Source: an uncultured Bacteroidia bacterium (lineage in GTDB: Bacteria; Bacteroidota; Bacteroidia; Bacteroidales; UBA932). From it: a DNA stretch of 8,141 bases. Position 1 is the stretch's first letter. The number at the start of each line of letters is the position of its first letter. Positions 1 to 6,583 of this stretch are shown here, piece by piece. The stretch lies in contig CADBUS010000079.1 of NCBI GenBank assembly GCA_902797895.1, forward strand, positions 1 through 8,141, read 5' to 3'. The translations under genes were made by a program, and so were the position numbers. The notes beneath the pieces were generated by a model. That model did no database searches, was not told the DNA's origin, and saw only the letters and a program-made list of their open reading frames with translations.

Positions 1-326
1 GCAGCAATCTCCTCATAACTAAGGCCGTTTATCTTATCAATAAACTCCTGCTCGCGATTGCCGGCATAAACAATATGGGTGTGGGAATCGCAAAAGGCCG
101 GCATAACTGTATGGCCTGCAAGATTGACTATCTCCATAGTCTCTCCCATCTGCTCCAAAGGACACTTATCCATTGGACCATAGGAGATTATCTTGCCCTG
201 CGATATATGCAAAAAGGCATTCTTAATGCTCTTTACAGAATCCATCTGCTCTCCCTGCAACCTTAAACAACCCACAGGAAGAATCCCCATCAGTTCACTG
301 ATATTTATCAGTAGGCAGTCTTTCAT
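1..326 (-). CDS. hutI: Imidazolonepropionase HutI, N-terminal fragment (cut by window edge)
   Basis: Imidazolonepropionase is a metal-dependent amidohydrolase that hydrolyses 4-imidazolone-5-propionate to N-formimino-L-glutamate, the third step of histidine breakdown in the cytoplasm. Only the first 108 codons are visible; the rest lies beyond base 1. Residues 1-70 form the short N-terminal strand-rich part. Then comes the amidohydrolase signature VMPAFCDSHTHIVYAG (about 74-89), in which H82 and H84 form the HxH metal-binding pair. The following EFIDKINGLSYEEIAA stretch is typical of HutI rather than of other amidohydrolases. The ATG at 326-324 gives the usual short leader before the first metal motif and lies 20 nt after the hutH stop, so the gene is the last visible member of the hut operon. 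No strong Shine-Dalgarno sequence precedes it. The family call is strong; catalytic residues further downstream cannot be checked. Confidence 0.93.
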   Translation of the reverse strand, partial: MKDCLLINISELMGILPVGCLRLQGEQMDSVKSIKNAFLHISQGKIISYGPMDKCPLEQMGETMEIVNLAGHTVMPAFCDSHTHIVYAGNREQEFIDKINGLSYEEIA

Positions 327-346
327 ATCAACTGACAATTAAGAAT

Positions 347-1834
347 TTAACAAGTTTTAAGAAACTCAACGGACTTCTCAATTAGAGGGTGCATATAGGT
401 ATCCTTATCTATAAAAGGAACAACCTTTCTGTACTGCTCAAAAATTTTCTCCAATGCGGCAGAAGATTTCTGATTTGTCATACTGTGCCTAAAATCAAGT
501 GCTTGCGCAGCATTCATAAGCTCTATTGCAAGAACTCTCTCCACATTCTCCACCACCCTTACAAGTTTTGTGGCGGCGTTAGAGCCCATACTTACGTGGT
601 CCTCCTGCCCCTGTGAAGATGGTATAGAGTCTGCCGAAGCGGGCCAGCAAAGTCCCTTATTCTGGCTCACGATAGAGGCTGCGGTATATTGAGGAATCAT
701 AAAGCCGCTGTTTAGGCCCGATGAGGCAGCAAGGAAAGAAGGCAAACCTCTTTGGCCTGATATTAGCTTGTATGTTCTTCTTTCAGAGATATTTGCAAGC
801 TCACTCAAAGCTATTGCCAACATATCCATAGGTATTGCTATAGGTTCACCGTGGAAGTTGCCGGCAGATATTATCATATCCTCATCCGGAAATACATTAG
901 GATTATCTGTAGCACTATTGACCTCGTTGTCTATAACGCTCTCCACATACCTTATAGTATCTTTTACAGCTCCGTGTACCTGCGGAATACATCTGAACGA
1001 GTAAGGGTCCTGCACGTGCTCTTTCTTTCTAACAATCAGCTCGCTACCCTCCAAAAGCTCCATAAAACGAGCGGCTGTATCTATCTGCCCTTTGTGTCTT
1101 CTGAGTTTGTGGGTAAGAGAGTAGAAGGCCTCTATTCTGCCATCGTATGCCTCAAGCGATAGCGCACCTATTCTGTCTGCCCACTCGGAGAGCCTATGAG
1201 CCTGAATCAAAGACCATACGGCGTGCGCACTCATAAATTGCGTACCATTGAGCAGTGCAAGCCCCTCTTTGGATTGGAGCTTTATAGGCTCCCAACCCAT
1301 AACCTTCCAAACCTCTGCACTCGGCTTAACCTCACCCTTGTAGAGCACCTCTCCAAGCCCAAGCAGAGGAAGCGCAAGGTGGGCAAGCGGAGCCAAATCT
1401 CCGGAGGCTCCCAACGAGCCTTGCTGATAAACCACAGGCAGAATGTTGTTGTTAAACATATCTGCAAGCCTTTGAACAGTAACAAGTTGCGCACCGGAGT
1501 GGCCGTATGAGAGGCACTGCACTTTAAGCAGCAGCATCAGCTTAACTATCTCCGGCCTAACCCTTTCGCCTGTTCCGCAAGCGTGGCTCACCACCAAATT
1601 GTACTGGAGTTGAGAGAGTTGGTCTTCCGGAATGGTAACATTGCAGAGAGAGCCGAAACCTGTTGTTACACCATAAACAGGGCGCCCTATATCTGCCATT
1701 TTACTATCGAGATAATTACGACATTTATTGATAGCCTCTTTTACCTCTGTAGAGAGAACAAGGCTCTTTCCCTTATCTATAATCTCCTTTATATCTACTA
1801 TTGAAAGATGGTCAAAGGATATTTTATGTTCCAT
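347..1834 (-). CDS. hutH: Histidine ammonia-lyase (histidase)
   Basis: This enzyme removes ammonia from L-histidine to give trans-urocanate, the committing step of the pathway. The protein is 495 aa, close to the usual bacterial length of about 500-510. The Ala-Ser-Gly triad that cyclises into the MIO electrophile is at 143-145, inside GSLGASGDLAPLAH. Other family motifs are in order: YGVTTGFG (54-61) with the catalytic tyrosine, VSHACGTGE around H84, QDPYSFRCIPQVHG (275-288), SATDNPN (307-313), GNFHGEP (325-331) and SSQGQEDHVSMG (406-417). The histidine near position 84 and the glutamate in QEDHVSMG (E411) favour histidase over phenylalanine or tyrosine ammonia-lyases. The gene starts 36 nt after the hutU stop and ends 20 nt before hutI, so it is probably co-transcribed with both. 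It appears intact. Confidence 0.97.
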   Translation of the reverse strand: MEHKISFDHLSIVDIKEIIDKGKSLVLSTEVKEAINKCRNYLDSKMADIGRPVYGVTTGFGSLCNVTIPEDQLSQLQYNLVVSHACGTGERVRPEIVKLMLLLKVQCLSYGHSGAQLVTVQRLADMFNNNILPVVYQQGSLGASGDLAPLAHLALPLLGLGEVLYKGEVKPSAEVWKVMGWEPIKLQSKEGLALLNGTQFMSAHAVWSLIQAHRLSEWADRIGALSLEAYDGRIEAFYSLTHKLRRHKGQIDTAARFMELLEGSELIVRKKEHVQDPYSFRCIPQVHGAVKDTIRYVESVIDNEVNSATDNPNVFPDEDMIISAGNFHGEPIAIPMDMLAIALSELANISERRTYKLISGQRGLPSFLAASSGLNSGFMIPQYTAASIVSQNKGLCWPASADSIPSSQGQEDHVSMGSNAATKLVRVVENVERVLAIELMNAAQALDFRHSMTNQKSSAALEKIFEQYRKVVPFIDKDTYMHPLIEKSVEFLKTC

Positions 1835-1870
1835 AAAATCAATATATTACATTATTAAAAAGTTTGCTCT

Positions 1871-3898
1871 CTATTTAAGGTTGAGGGCATTGTTTATAAC
1901 AGAATCATCTGCGTGGTTAGGCATAGTTACCTTCAGCAGAGGAGTACGCTCCATTTCGCGCCTTATGGCTGCCTCCGCCCCCTCGTTTCTGGCCCAGCTT
2001 CTTCTGGCAATACCATTGTTCACATCCCAAAGCAACATACTCTTTATATGGCGTTCAGACTCCTCAGAGCCATCTATTACCATACCAAATCCGCCGTTTA
2101 TAACCTCTCCCCAACCAACTCCGCCACCGTTATGGATTGATACCCAAGTAGCTCCACGGAATCCATCGCCAATAACATTCTGTACGGCCATATCCGCAGT
2201 AAACTGCGAGCCATCATAAATGTTTGATGTTTCGCGGAATGGAGAGTCTGTGCCTGATACATCGTGATGATCTCTGCCAAGCACTATAGGAGCCTTTATC
2301 TCTCCCCTCTTTATGGCCTCGTTGAAAGCCAAGGCTATGTTGATTCTGCCCATACTGTCTGCATAGAGTATTCTGGCTTGAGAGCCCACCACAAGGTTGT
2401 TGCGCCCGGCCTCCTCTATCCAATGGATATTATCGAGCATCTGCCCTTTTATATCATCTGAAGCTATAGCGGACTCCTGTTCTAACACCTTAACAGCCAG
2501 GGCATCGCTCTTTGCAAGGTCTGCAGGATCTTCGCTCATACAAACCCAGCGGAACGGACCAAAACCATAATCAAAATAGAGAGGCCCCATAATATCCTGC
2601 ACGTATGACGGATAGCGGAACTCACCATTATCTTTAAGGATGTCTGCCCCAGCACGCGAAGCCTCCAACAAAAAGGCGTTGCCATAGTCAAAGAAATACA
2701 TTCCATTGGCTGTGAGTTTGTTAATAGCATCAACCTGCCGTCTGAGCGAGGCTTGAACACAACTCTTGAACTTCTCCGGCTCCTGGGCCATCATTCTCTG
2801 CGACTCCTCAAGCGAGTAGCCTGCAGGATAATAGCCGCCGGCCCAAGGGTTGTGGAGCGATGTCTGGTCTGAACCTATATCAACCTTAATCTTCTCATCT
2901 GCAAGCCTTTCCCATAAGTCCACAACATTTCCTACGTATGCAATAGATACGGTCTCCTTTGTATCAACCGCCTTCTTTACTCTTGTAATCAGCTCATCCA
3001 AAGAGTAGTGAAGCTCATCTACCCACCCCTGCTGATGGCGTTTCTCCGCTGCAAGCGGATTCACCTCTGCGGTTACGCTCACCACACCTGCAATGTTGCC
3101 GGCCTTTGGCTGCGCACCGCTCATACCTCCAAGCCCTGCGGTAATAAAGAGCATACCCTTCATATTCTCGCGAGTACCCTCTATTCCTCTCTTTTTGAGC
3201 TGCAAACGGGCGGCGTTCATTACTGTTATAGTGGTACCGTGCACAATTCCTTGCGGCCCAATATACATATACGAGCCGGCTGTCATCTGCCCGTATTGCG
3301 ATACGCCAAGAGCGTTAAACCTCTCCCAATGGTCTGGCTTTGAGTAGTTTGGAATAACCATTCCGTTAGTAACAACTACTCTCGGAGCATCTTTGTGGCT
3401 TGGGAAAAGCCCCATAGGATGGCCTGAATACATAGAGAGAGTCTGCTCATCGGTCATATTTGCAAGATACTGCATAACAAGGCGGTACTGAGCCCAATTC
3501 TGGAATATGGCACCATTTCCGCCATATACAATAAGTTCGTGCGGATGTTGCGCAACTCTATCGTCCAAGTTATTCTGTATCATAGCCATAATGGCCGCAG
3601 CCTGGCGGCTCTTGGCAGGATACTCATCTATCGGCCGAGCATAAATTTTATAATCGGGACGGAAGCGGTACATATATATTCTGCCATACTCCTTCAGCTC
3701 CTGTGCAAACTCCGGAGCCAGAGTGGCGTGAAACTTTGCAGGAAAGTACCTCAAAGCATTACGCAAGGCCAACCTCTTCTCTTCCGCTGTAAGAATATCC
3801 TTTCTTTTAGGGGCGTGGTTTATGCTCTTGTCATACTCTTTGGGCTGTGGCAAGCAATCGCCAATGCCGGCCAAAATCTCTTCTTGAAACTTATTCAT
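1871..3898 (-). CDS. hutU: Urocanate hydratase, long (animal-like) form
   Basis: Urocanase adds water to urocanate to form 4-imidazolone-5-propionate, using tightly bound NAD+ as an electrophile. The 675-aa product is clearly longer than the roughly 555-aa HutU of Pseudomonas or Bacillus and matches the length of animal UROC1-type enzymes. Recognisable blocks are YGGNGAIFQNW (125-135), SGHPMGLFPSH (158-168), QYGQMTAGSYMYIGPQGIVHGTT (201-223), the glycine-rich ITAGLGGMSGAQPKA (252-266) expected in the NAD-binding domain, DQTSLHNPWAGGYYPAG (344-360), GRDHHDVSGTDSPFRET (541-557) and HNGGGVGWGEVINGGFG (589-605). From memory, the C-terminal blocks, including VVGSQARILYAD (503-514), resemble the vertebrate enzyme more than the short bacterial one, where this place reads like ARICW. 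The ATG lies 6 nt after the ftcD stop, indicating co-transcription. It appears intact. Confidence 0.96.
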   Translation of the reverse strand: MNKFQEEILAGIGDCLPQPKEYDKSINHAPKRKDILTAEEKRLALRNALRYFPAKFHATLAPEFAQELKEYGRIYMYRFRPDYKIYARPIDEYPAKSRQAAAIMAMIQNNLDDRVAQHPHELIVYGGNGAIFQNWAQYRLVMQYLANMTDEQTLSMYSGHPMGLFPSHKDAPRVVVTNGMVIPNYSKPDHWERFNALGVSQYGQMTAGSYMYIGPQGIVHGTTITVMNAARLQLKKRGIEGTRENMKGMLFITAGLGGMSGAQPKAGNIAGVVSVTAEVNPLAAEKRHQQGWVDELHYSLDELITRVKKAVDTKETVSIAYVGNVVDLWERLADEKIKVDIGSDQTSLHNPWAGGYYPAGYSLEESQRMMAQEPEKFKSCVQASLRRQVDAINKLTANGMYFFDYGNAFLLEASRAGADILKDNGEFRYPSYVQDIMGPLYFDYGFGPFRWVCMSEDPADLAKSDALAVKVLEQESAIASDDIKGQMLDNIHWIEEAGRNNLVVGSQARILYADSMGRINIALAFNEAIKRGEIKAPIVLGRDHHDVSGTDSPFRETSNIYDGSQFTADMAVQNVIGDGFRGATWVSIHNGGGVGWGEVINGGFGMVIDGSEESERHIKSMLLWDVNNGIARRSWARNEGAEAAIRREMERTPLLKVTMPNHADDSVINNALNLK

Positions 3899-3904
3899 AA
3901 TGGT

Positions 3905-5635
3905 TTAGCCTATTTTCTCGTTTACTATCTTAAGCACCTCGGCCTCCGCTTCAGAAGCTCTCTTAACATAATCTTGAGCCTCGTCTATCAGTTTGGCAGC
4001 CATTGCCTTATCCTCCAATCCCACAGCATTTATCTTCACATTCAAAGCAGCCCCATATACTGCGCTGCGAGCCGCCAACGCACCCACTCCGGCATCAGAT
4101 ACAGAGTTAGGATTACCGGTCTCGGCCATAGCCTTAACAAGCTCAAACACTTTGAATGAAGCCTTTACAGTTCTGAGTGGAACCTCTGATGCATAGAGAG
4201 TTGCCTCCTCCATAGCTTTGGCCCTTGCAGCCTTCTCCTCATCTGTTCCCTTTGGCATAGAGAATACATCCATAATCTTGTTAAAGGCGGCGGTATCTTC
4301 ATCTACAAGTGTAAGAAGCTCATCTTTAAGAGCCTGCCCCTTGTCTGCCCAATCAGAAAACTCCTTCCAGCGCTCATCCCAACCCCTTTTGTGAGAGGAG
4401 AGATTGGCCACCATTGTGCCAAGAGCAGCTCCCAAAGCTCCCATATAGGCAGAGATAGAGCCACCGCCCGGAGCAGGAGACTCAGATGCGGTCTCATTGG
4501 CAAAACCCTTGCAGGTCATTCTTATAAGGCGCTCTTTAACAGCAAGCTCGGCCTCATCTTGCATAAGGTATTCAATGACCTTCTCCTTAGGGTTGAATGG
4601 CTTGAGATCATCCAAACTCATAGATTTTACAGCAATCTTCATAATCTCCTCATCGCCTATGCCTGTAGAACGCTGCTGCTTCTCAAGATAGAAGCGGCCG
4701 GCCTCCATAAGCACCCTCTTTGGCACAAGTCCCACTATCTCAGCACCGGTTACTTTCAACCCCCTTGCAGCAGCTGCGCGGCAAACCTCCTCGTATGCAA
4801 CGTGGAGCGGAGTCTGCTCTATATCGGTAATATTCATAGATACCTGAGCAATACCGTATTCATCTATAAACCAACCAATAGCCTTGCAGCCCTTGAGAGT
4901 TCCCGGCTGCCACATATCCTTGCCGTTGGCATCTTTCAGCACCTTGCCGGTAAGCGAGCCACCCTCTCTCATCTTTCTACCCTTTTCTCTAACATCAAAA
5001 GCAACAGCCATTGCCCTACGTGTAGATGTTGTATTCAAATTGTAGTTTACAGCCACAAGAAAGTTTCTGGCACCTACATTGGTAGCTCCACACTTGGCTG
5101 CACGCTCGGTATATTTGCCAGGGCCAAAATCGGGCTTGCGCTCAGGATCTGCAATCTTCTCAACAAGAGCCTCATACTCCCCTGCCCTGCAAACAGCAAG
5201 ATTCTTTCTCTCAGGCTTGAATGCTGCAGATTCGTAGCAATAGCAAGGTACCTCAAGCTCCTCGTAAATTCTCTTGGCAAGCCCTTGAGCCAACTTTCCG
5301 CACTCCTCCAGAGTTATGCCGGCAACAGGAATAAGAGGAAGCACATCGGTAGCACCACTGCGAGGATGAGCACCCTTGTGATGCCTCATATCAATAAGTT
5401 CACCGGCCATTTTAACACCCTGAAAAGCAGCCTCAAGCACCGCCTTTGGAGTTCCCACAAATGTAACAACCGTTCTGTTTGTAGCCTCACCCGGATCTAC
5501 ATCCAAAACCTTCACACCATACTCCACACCACCATCAGAAACCTTTGTGGCTGCAATAGCCTCAACAATCTTGTCTATCACAGCCCTATTACGCCCCTCA
5601 CTAAAATTAGGGACACACTCAATAATCTGCATCAT
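3905..5635 (-). CDS. ftcD: Bifunctional glutamate formiminotransferase / formimino-THF cyclodeaminase
   Basis: The N-terminal domain transfers the formimino group from formiminoglutamate to tetrahydrofolate, releasing glutamate. The C-terminal domain then cyclises and deaminates 5-formimino-THF to 5,10-methenyl-THF and ammonia. Residues 1 to about 340 are the formiminotransferase part: ECVPNFSEGRN at 6-16, a histidine-rich DMRHHKGAHPRSGATDVLP at 82-100 that contains the expected catalytic histidine region, and GWFIDEYGIAQVSMNITD at 254-271. Residues of about 365-576 are the helical cyclodeaminase, with ESPAPGGGSISAYMGALGAA (385-404) and NPNSVSDAGVGALAARSA (508-525). The 576 aa compare with about 541 for vertebrate FTCD, in the same domain order. 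Two ATG codons are adjacent (5635-5633 and 5632-5630), so the true start could be one residue later. It is the promoter-proximal gene of the hut operon. Confidence 0.95.
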   Translation of the reverse strand: MMQIIECVPNFSEGRNRAVIDKIVEAIAATKVSDGGVEYGVKVLDVDPGEATNRTVVTFVGTPKAVLEAAFQGVKMAGELIDMRHHKGAHPRSGATDVLPLIPVAGITLEECGKLAQGLAKRIYEELEVPCYCYESAAFKPERKNLAVCRAGEYEALVEKIADPERKPDFGPGKYTERAAKCGATNVGARNFLVAVNYNLNTTSTRRAMAVAFDVREKGRKMREGGSLTGKVLKDANGKDMWQPGTLKGCKAIGWFIDEYGIAQVSMNITDIEQTPLHVAYEEVCRAAAARGLKVTGAEIVGLVPKRVLMEAGRFYLEKQQRSTGIGDEEIMKIAVKSMSLDDLKPFNPKEKVIEYLMQDEAELAVKERLIRMTCKGFANETASESPAPGGGSISAYMGALGAALGTMVANLSSHKRGWDERWKEFSDWADKGQALKDELLTLVDEDTAAFNKIMDVFSMPKGTDEEKAARAKAMEEATLYASEVPLRTVKASFKVFELVKAMAETGNPNSVSDAGVGALAARSAVYGAALNVKINAVGLEDKAMAAKLIDEAQDYVKRASEAEAEVLKIVNEKIG

Positions 5636-5710
5636 AATTATTTATCTGTTTTTATTATTAATAATCTGCTTAAAGTCATTAACTTACACAACAACAAATC
5701 GGCCCCATAT

Positions 5711-5718
5711 CAAACAGA
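5711..5718 (-). promoter_or_regulatory. Weak candidate -7 element for the hut operon
   Basis: Read on the minus strand these bases are TCTGTTTG, one mismatch from the Bacteroidota -7 consensus TAnnTTTG. Transcription from here would start near 5704 and give a leader of about 70 nt before ftcD. No convincing -33 TTTG is seen upstream. A second one-mismatch match, AATTTTTG, lies inside the palindrome at 5801-5794. The hut promoter is therefore placed only tentatively in the divergent region. Confidence 0.2.
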
Positions 5719-5785
5719 GCCACCAGTCGTTTAATATAATTTATAAAAGTAGTAATTTTTTCTCAAATACCAATAAAGACTAAAT

Positions 5786-5810
5786 AAAATTCGCAAAAAT
5801 TGCGAATTTT
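5786..5810. promoter_or_regulatory. Perfect inverted repeat, probable HigA operator
   Basis: Two 11-nt arms, AAAATTCGCAA and TTGCGAATTTT, are exact reverse complements separated by AAA. The repeat ends 14 nt before the -7 element of the higBA promoter and covers the region where the -33 contact would fall, so a dimeric repressor bound here should block that promoter. HigA-type antitoxins are known to bind palindromes in their own promoters. The assignment to HigA is inferred from position and symmetry. The repeat has no U-tract or GC-rich stem that would make it a terminator. Confidence 0.65.
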
Positions 5811-5824
5811 TAATTATTTCTTAA

Positions 5825-5832
5825 TATCTTTG
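5825..5832 (+). promoter_or_regulatory. Promoter -7 element of higBA
   Basis: TATCTTTG matches the Bacteroidota -7 consensus TAnnTTTG exactly. Transcription would begin near 5838-5840, leaving a leader of only about 12-14 nt before the higB ATG at 5852. A possible -33 contact is the ATTG at 5799-5802, with spacing slightly longer than usual, inside the right half of the palindrome. Confidence 0.75.
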
Positions 5833-5851
5833 TGCCGTAAAGAGAGAGAAT

Positions 5852-6172
5852 ATGAATGTTGAATTTGAGAAGGAGTATTTGGTAGAGCTATATGAAAAAG
5901 GAAAGAGTTATGATAAAAGGCATCGCTTTCAACCTCAAATAGTTAATGGGTACTTAAAGTGTGTTAAAGTTCTATTGCATATTTCTCGAATAGAAGATTT
6001 ATATACATATAAGTCTTTGAATTATGAGAAACTGAAGGGTAATAAGAAAGGAGTTTCATCTCTGCGTATCAATAATCAATATAGATTAGAGTTTAGAGAA
6101 ATCAGCAGTATTAACAATCAAGCTATTATTGAAATATGTTCTTTGGTAGATATTACAAATCATTATAAATAG
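5852..6172 (+). CDS. higB: HigB-like RelE/ParE-superfamily toxin
   Basis: This is probably the toxin of a type II toxin-antitoxin pair. HigB-type members of the RelE fold are ribosome-dependent mRNA endonucleases that halt translation until neutralised by their antitoxin. The 106-aa basic protein has the family layout: an N-terminal helical hairpin (KEYLVELYEKGK, then DKRHRFQPQIVNGYLKCVKVLLH), the YEKLKGNKKGVSSLRIN block (58-74), the conserved basic strand LRINNQYRLEFR (71-82), and a C-terminal VDITNHYK (99-106), where H104 and Y105 sit where other HigB proteins carry a catalytic DYH-like tail. The ATG follows a purine-rich AGAGAGAGAAT, a modest ribosome site. The toxin gene precedes the antitoxin, the normal order for higBA and the reverse of most TA pairs. 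No truncation is visible. Target specificity is inferred from the family. Confidence 0.88.
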   Translation: MNVEFEKEYLVELYEKGKSYDKRHRFQPQIVNGYLKCVKVLLHISRIEDLYTYKSLNYEKLKGNKKGVSSLRINNQYRLEFREISSINNQAIIEICSLVDITNHYK

Positions 6173-6176
6173 GAGG
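6171..6176 (+). promoter_or_regulatory. Strong Shine-Dalgarno site of higA
   Basis: A full AGGAGG overlaps the last two bases of the higB TAG stop (6170-6172) and sits 4 nt before the higA ATG. Other starts in this window have no comparable site. It probably favours antitoxin translation over toxin translation from the shared mRNA. Confidence 0.7.
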
Positions 6177-6180
6177 ATAT

Positions 6181-6501
6181 ATGGGTATTGCAGCAAATAA
6201 AATAGTATCATTTCGCCCTTATCATCCGGGAGAATTGGTTAAGGAAGAGTTGAAATATAGGGGCATCAGACAGAAGGAGTTTGCCAAGAAATTTGGTTTA
6301 TCCTATTCTGCTTTAAATGAGATATTAAATGCCAAAAGGCCGATAACTACCGAGTTTGCCCTATTGTTAGAGGCTGCTTTGGGTATCAATGCCGATTTGC
6401 TTGTTAGAATACAAACCGATTATAACATCCAAGTGGCACGCAATAATAACTCCTTACATAAAAAACTTAATAACATAAGAAAAATAGCTGCCGTATTATA
6501 G
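6181..6501 (+). CDS. higA: HigA-family antitoxin, XRE-type HTH regulator
   Basis: This is probably the cognate antitoxin: it should bind and neutralise the upstream toxin and repress the operon as a DNA-binding dimer. The 106-aa protein carries the HigA signature YHPGELVKEELKYRGIRQKE (14-33), followed by a helix-turn-helix at about 30-55 (QKEFAKKFGLSYSALNEILN then AKRPITT) and the conserved TEFALLLEAALGINADLLVRIQTDY segment (57-81). The last 25 residues are rich in Asn, Lys and Arg and may form a flexible tail. It starts 8 nt after the higB stop, with an AGGAGG site. The 25-bp palindrome upstream of higB is its likely operator. The HTH and HigA identity are seen directly in the motifs; autoregulation is inferred from the family and the operator position. 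Confidence 0.9.
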   Translation: MGIAANKIVSFRPYHPGELVKEELKYRGIRQKEFAKKFGLSYSALNEILNAKRPITTEFALLLEAALGINADLLVRIQTDYNIQVARNNNSLHKKLNNIRKIAAVL

Positions 6502-6583
6502 TTGCACAATTGGAGTGAAGATATTAGACTCACCAAAGTGAAAGCGTACAGTCGCCTCCGCCCTCCCCTCGGTTTTTATTGGC
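6502..6583. other. Convergent intergenic region between higA and the membrane cluster
   Basis: These 82 nt separate two genes that converge. No tRNA, small ORF with support, or standard GC-rich hairpin plus U-tract was found. There is a pyrimidine-rich tract (6555-6570) followed by T5. A loose AT-rich inverted repeat (6573-6597) overlaps the stop codon of the minus-strand gene. Either could help end transcription, but neither is a clear terminator. Confidence 0.5.

Noticed and set aside
75..266. 63-codon open frame on the plus strand opposite hutI
   Set aside because: The minus strand encodes the HutI metal-binding signature here; the plus frame is a shadow.
1728..2219. 163-codon open frame on the plus strand across the hutH-hutU junction
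   Set aside because: Antisense to two conserved coding regions and without any recognisable motif.
3539..4159. 206-codon open frame on the plus strand across the hutU-ftcD junction
   Set aside because: Antisense to two well-supported genes, with low-complexity translation and no family resemblance; a shadow frame.
5654..5665. 12-bp palindrome ATTATTAATAAT in the ftcD leader
   Set aside because: Composed only of A and T in a very AT-rich gap; such palindromes are expected by chance.
4391..5734. 447-codon open frame on the plus strand opposite ftcD
   Set aside because: It is wholly antisense to a gene with clear domain motifs, its translation has no recognisable domain and is rich in Ser/Leu/His/Cys as expected of a mirror frame, and no promoter or ribosome site precedes it.
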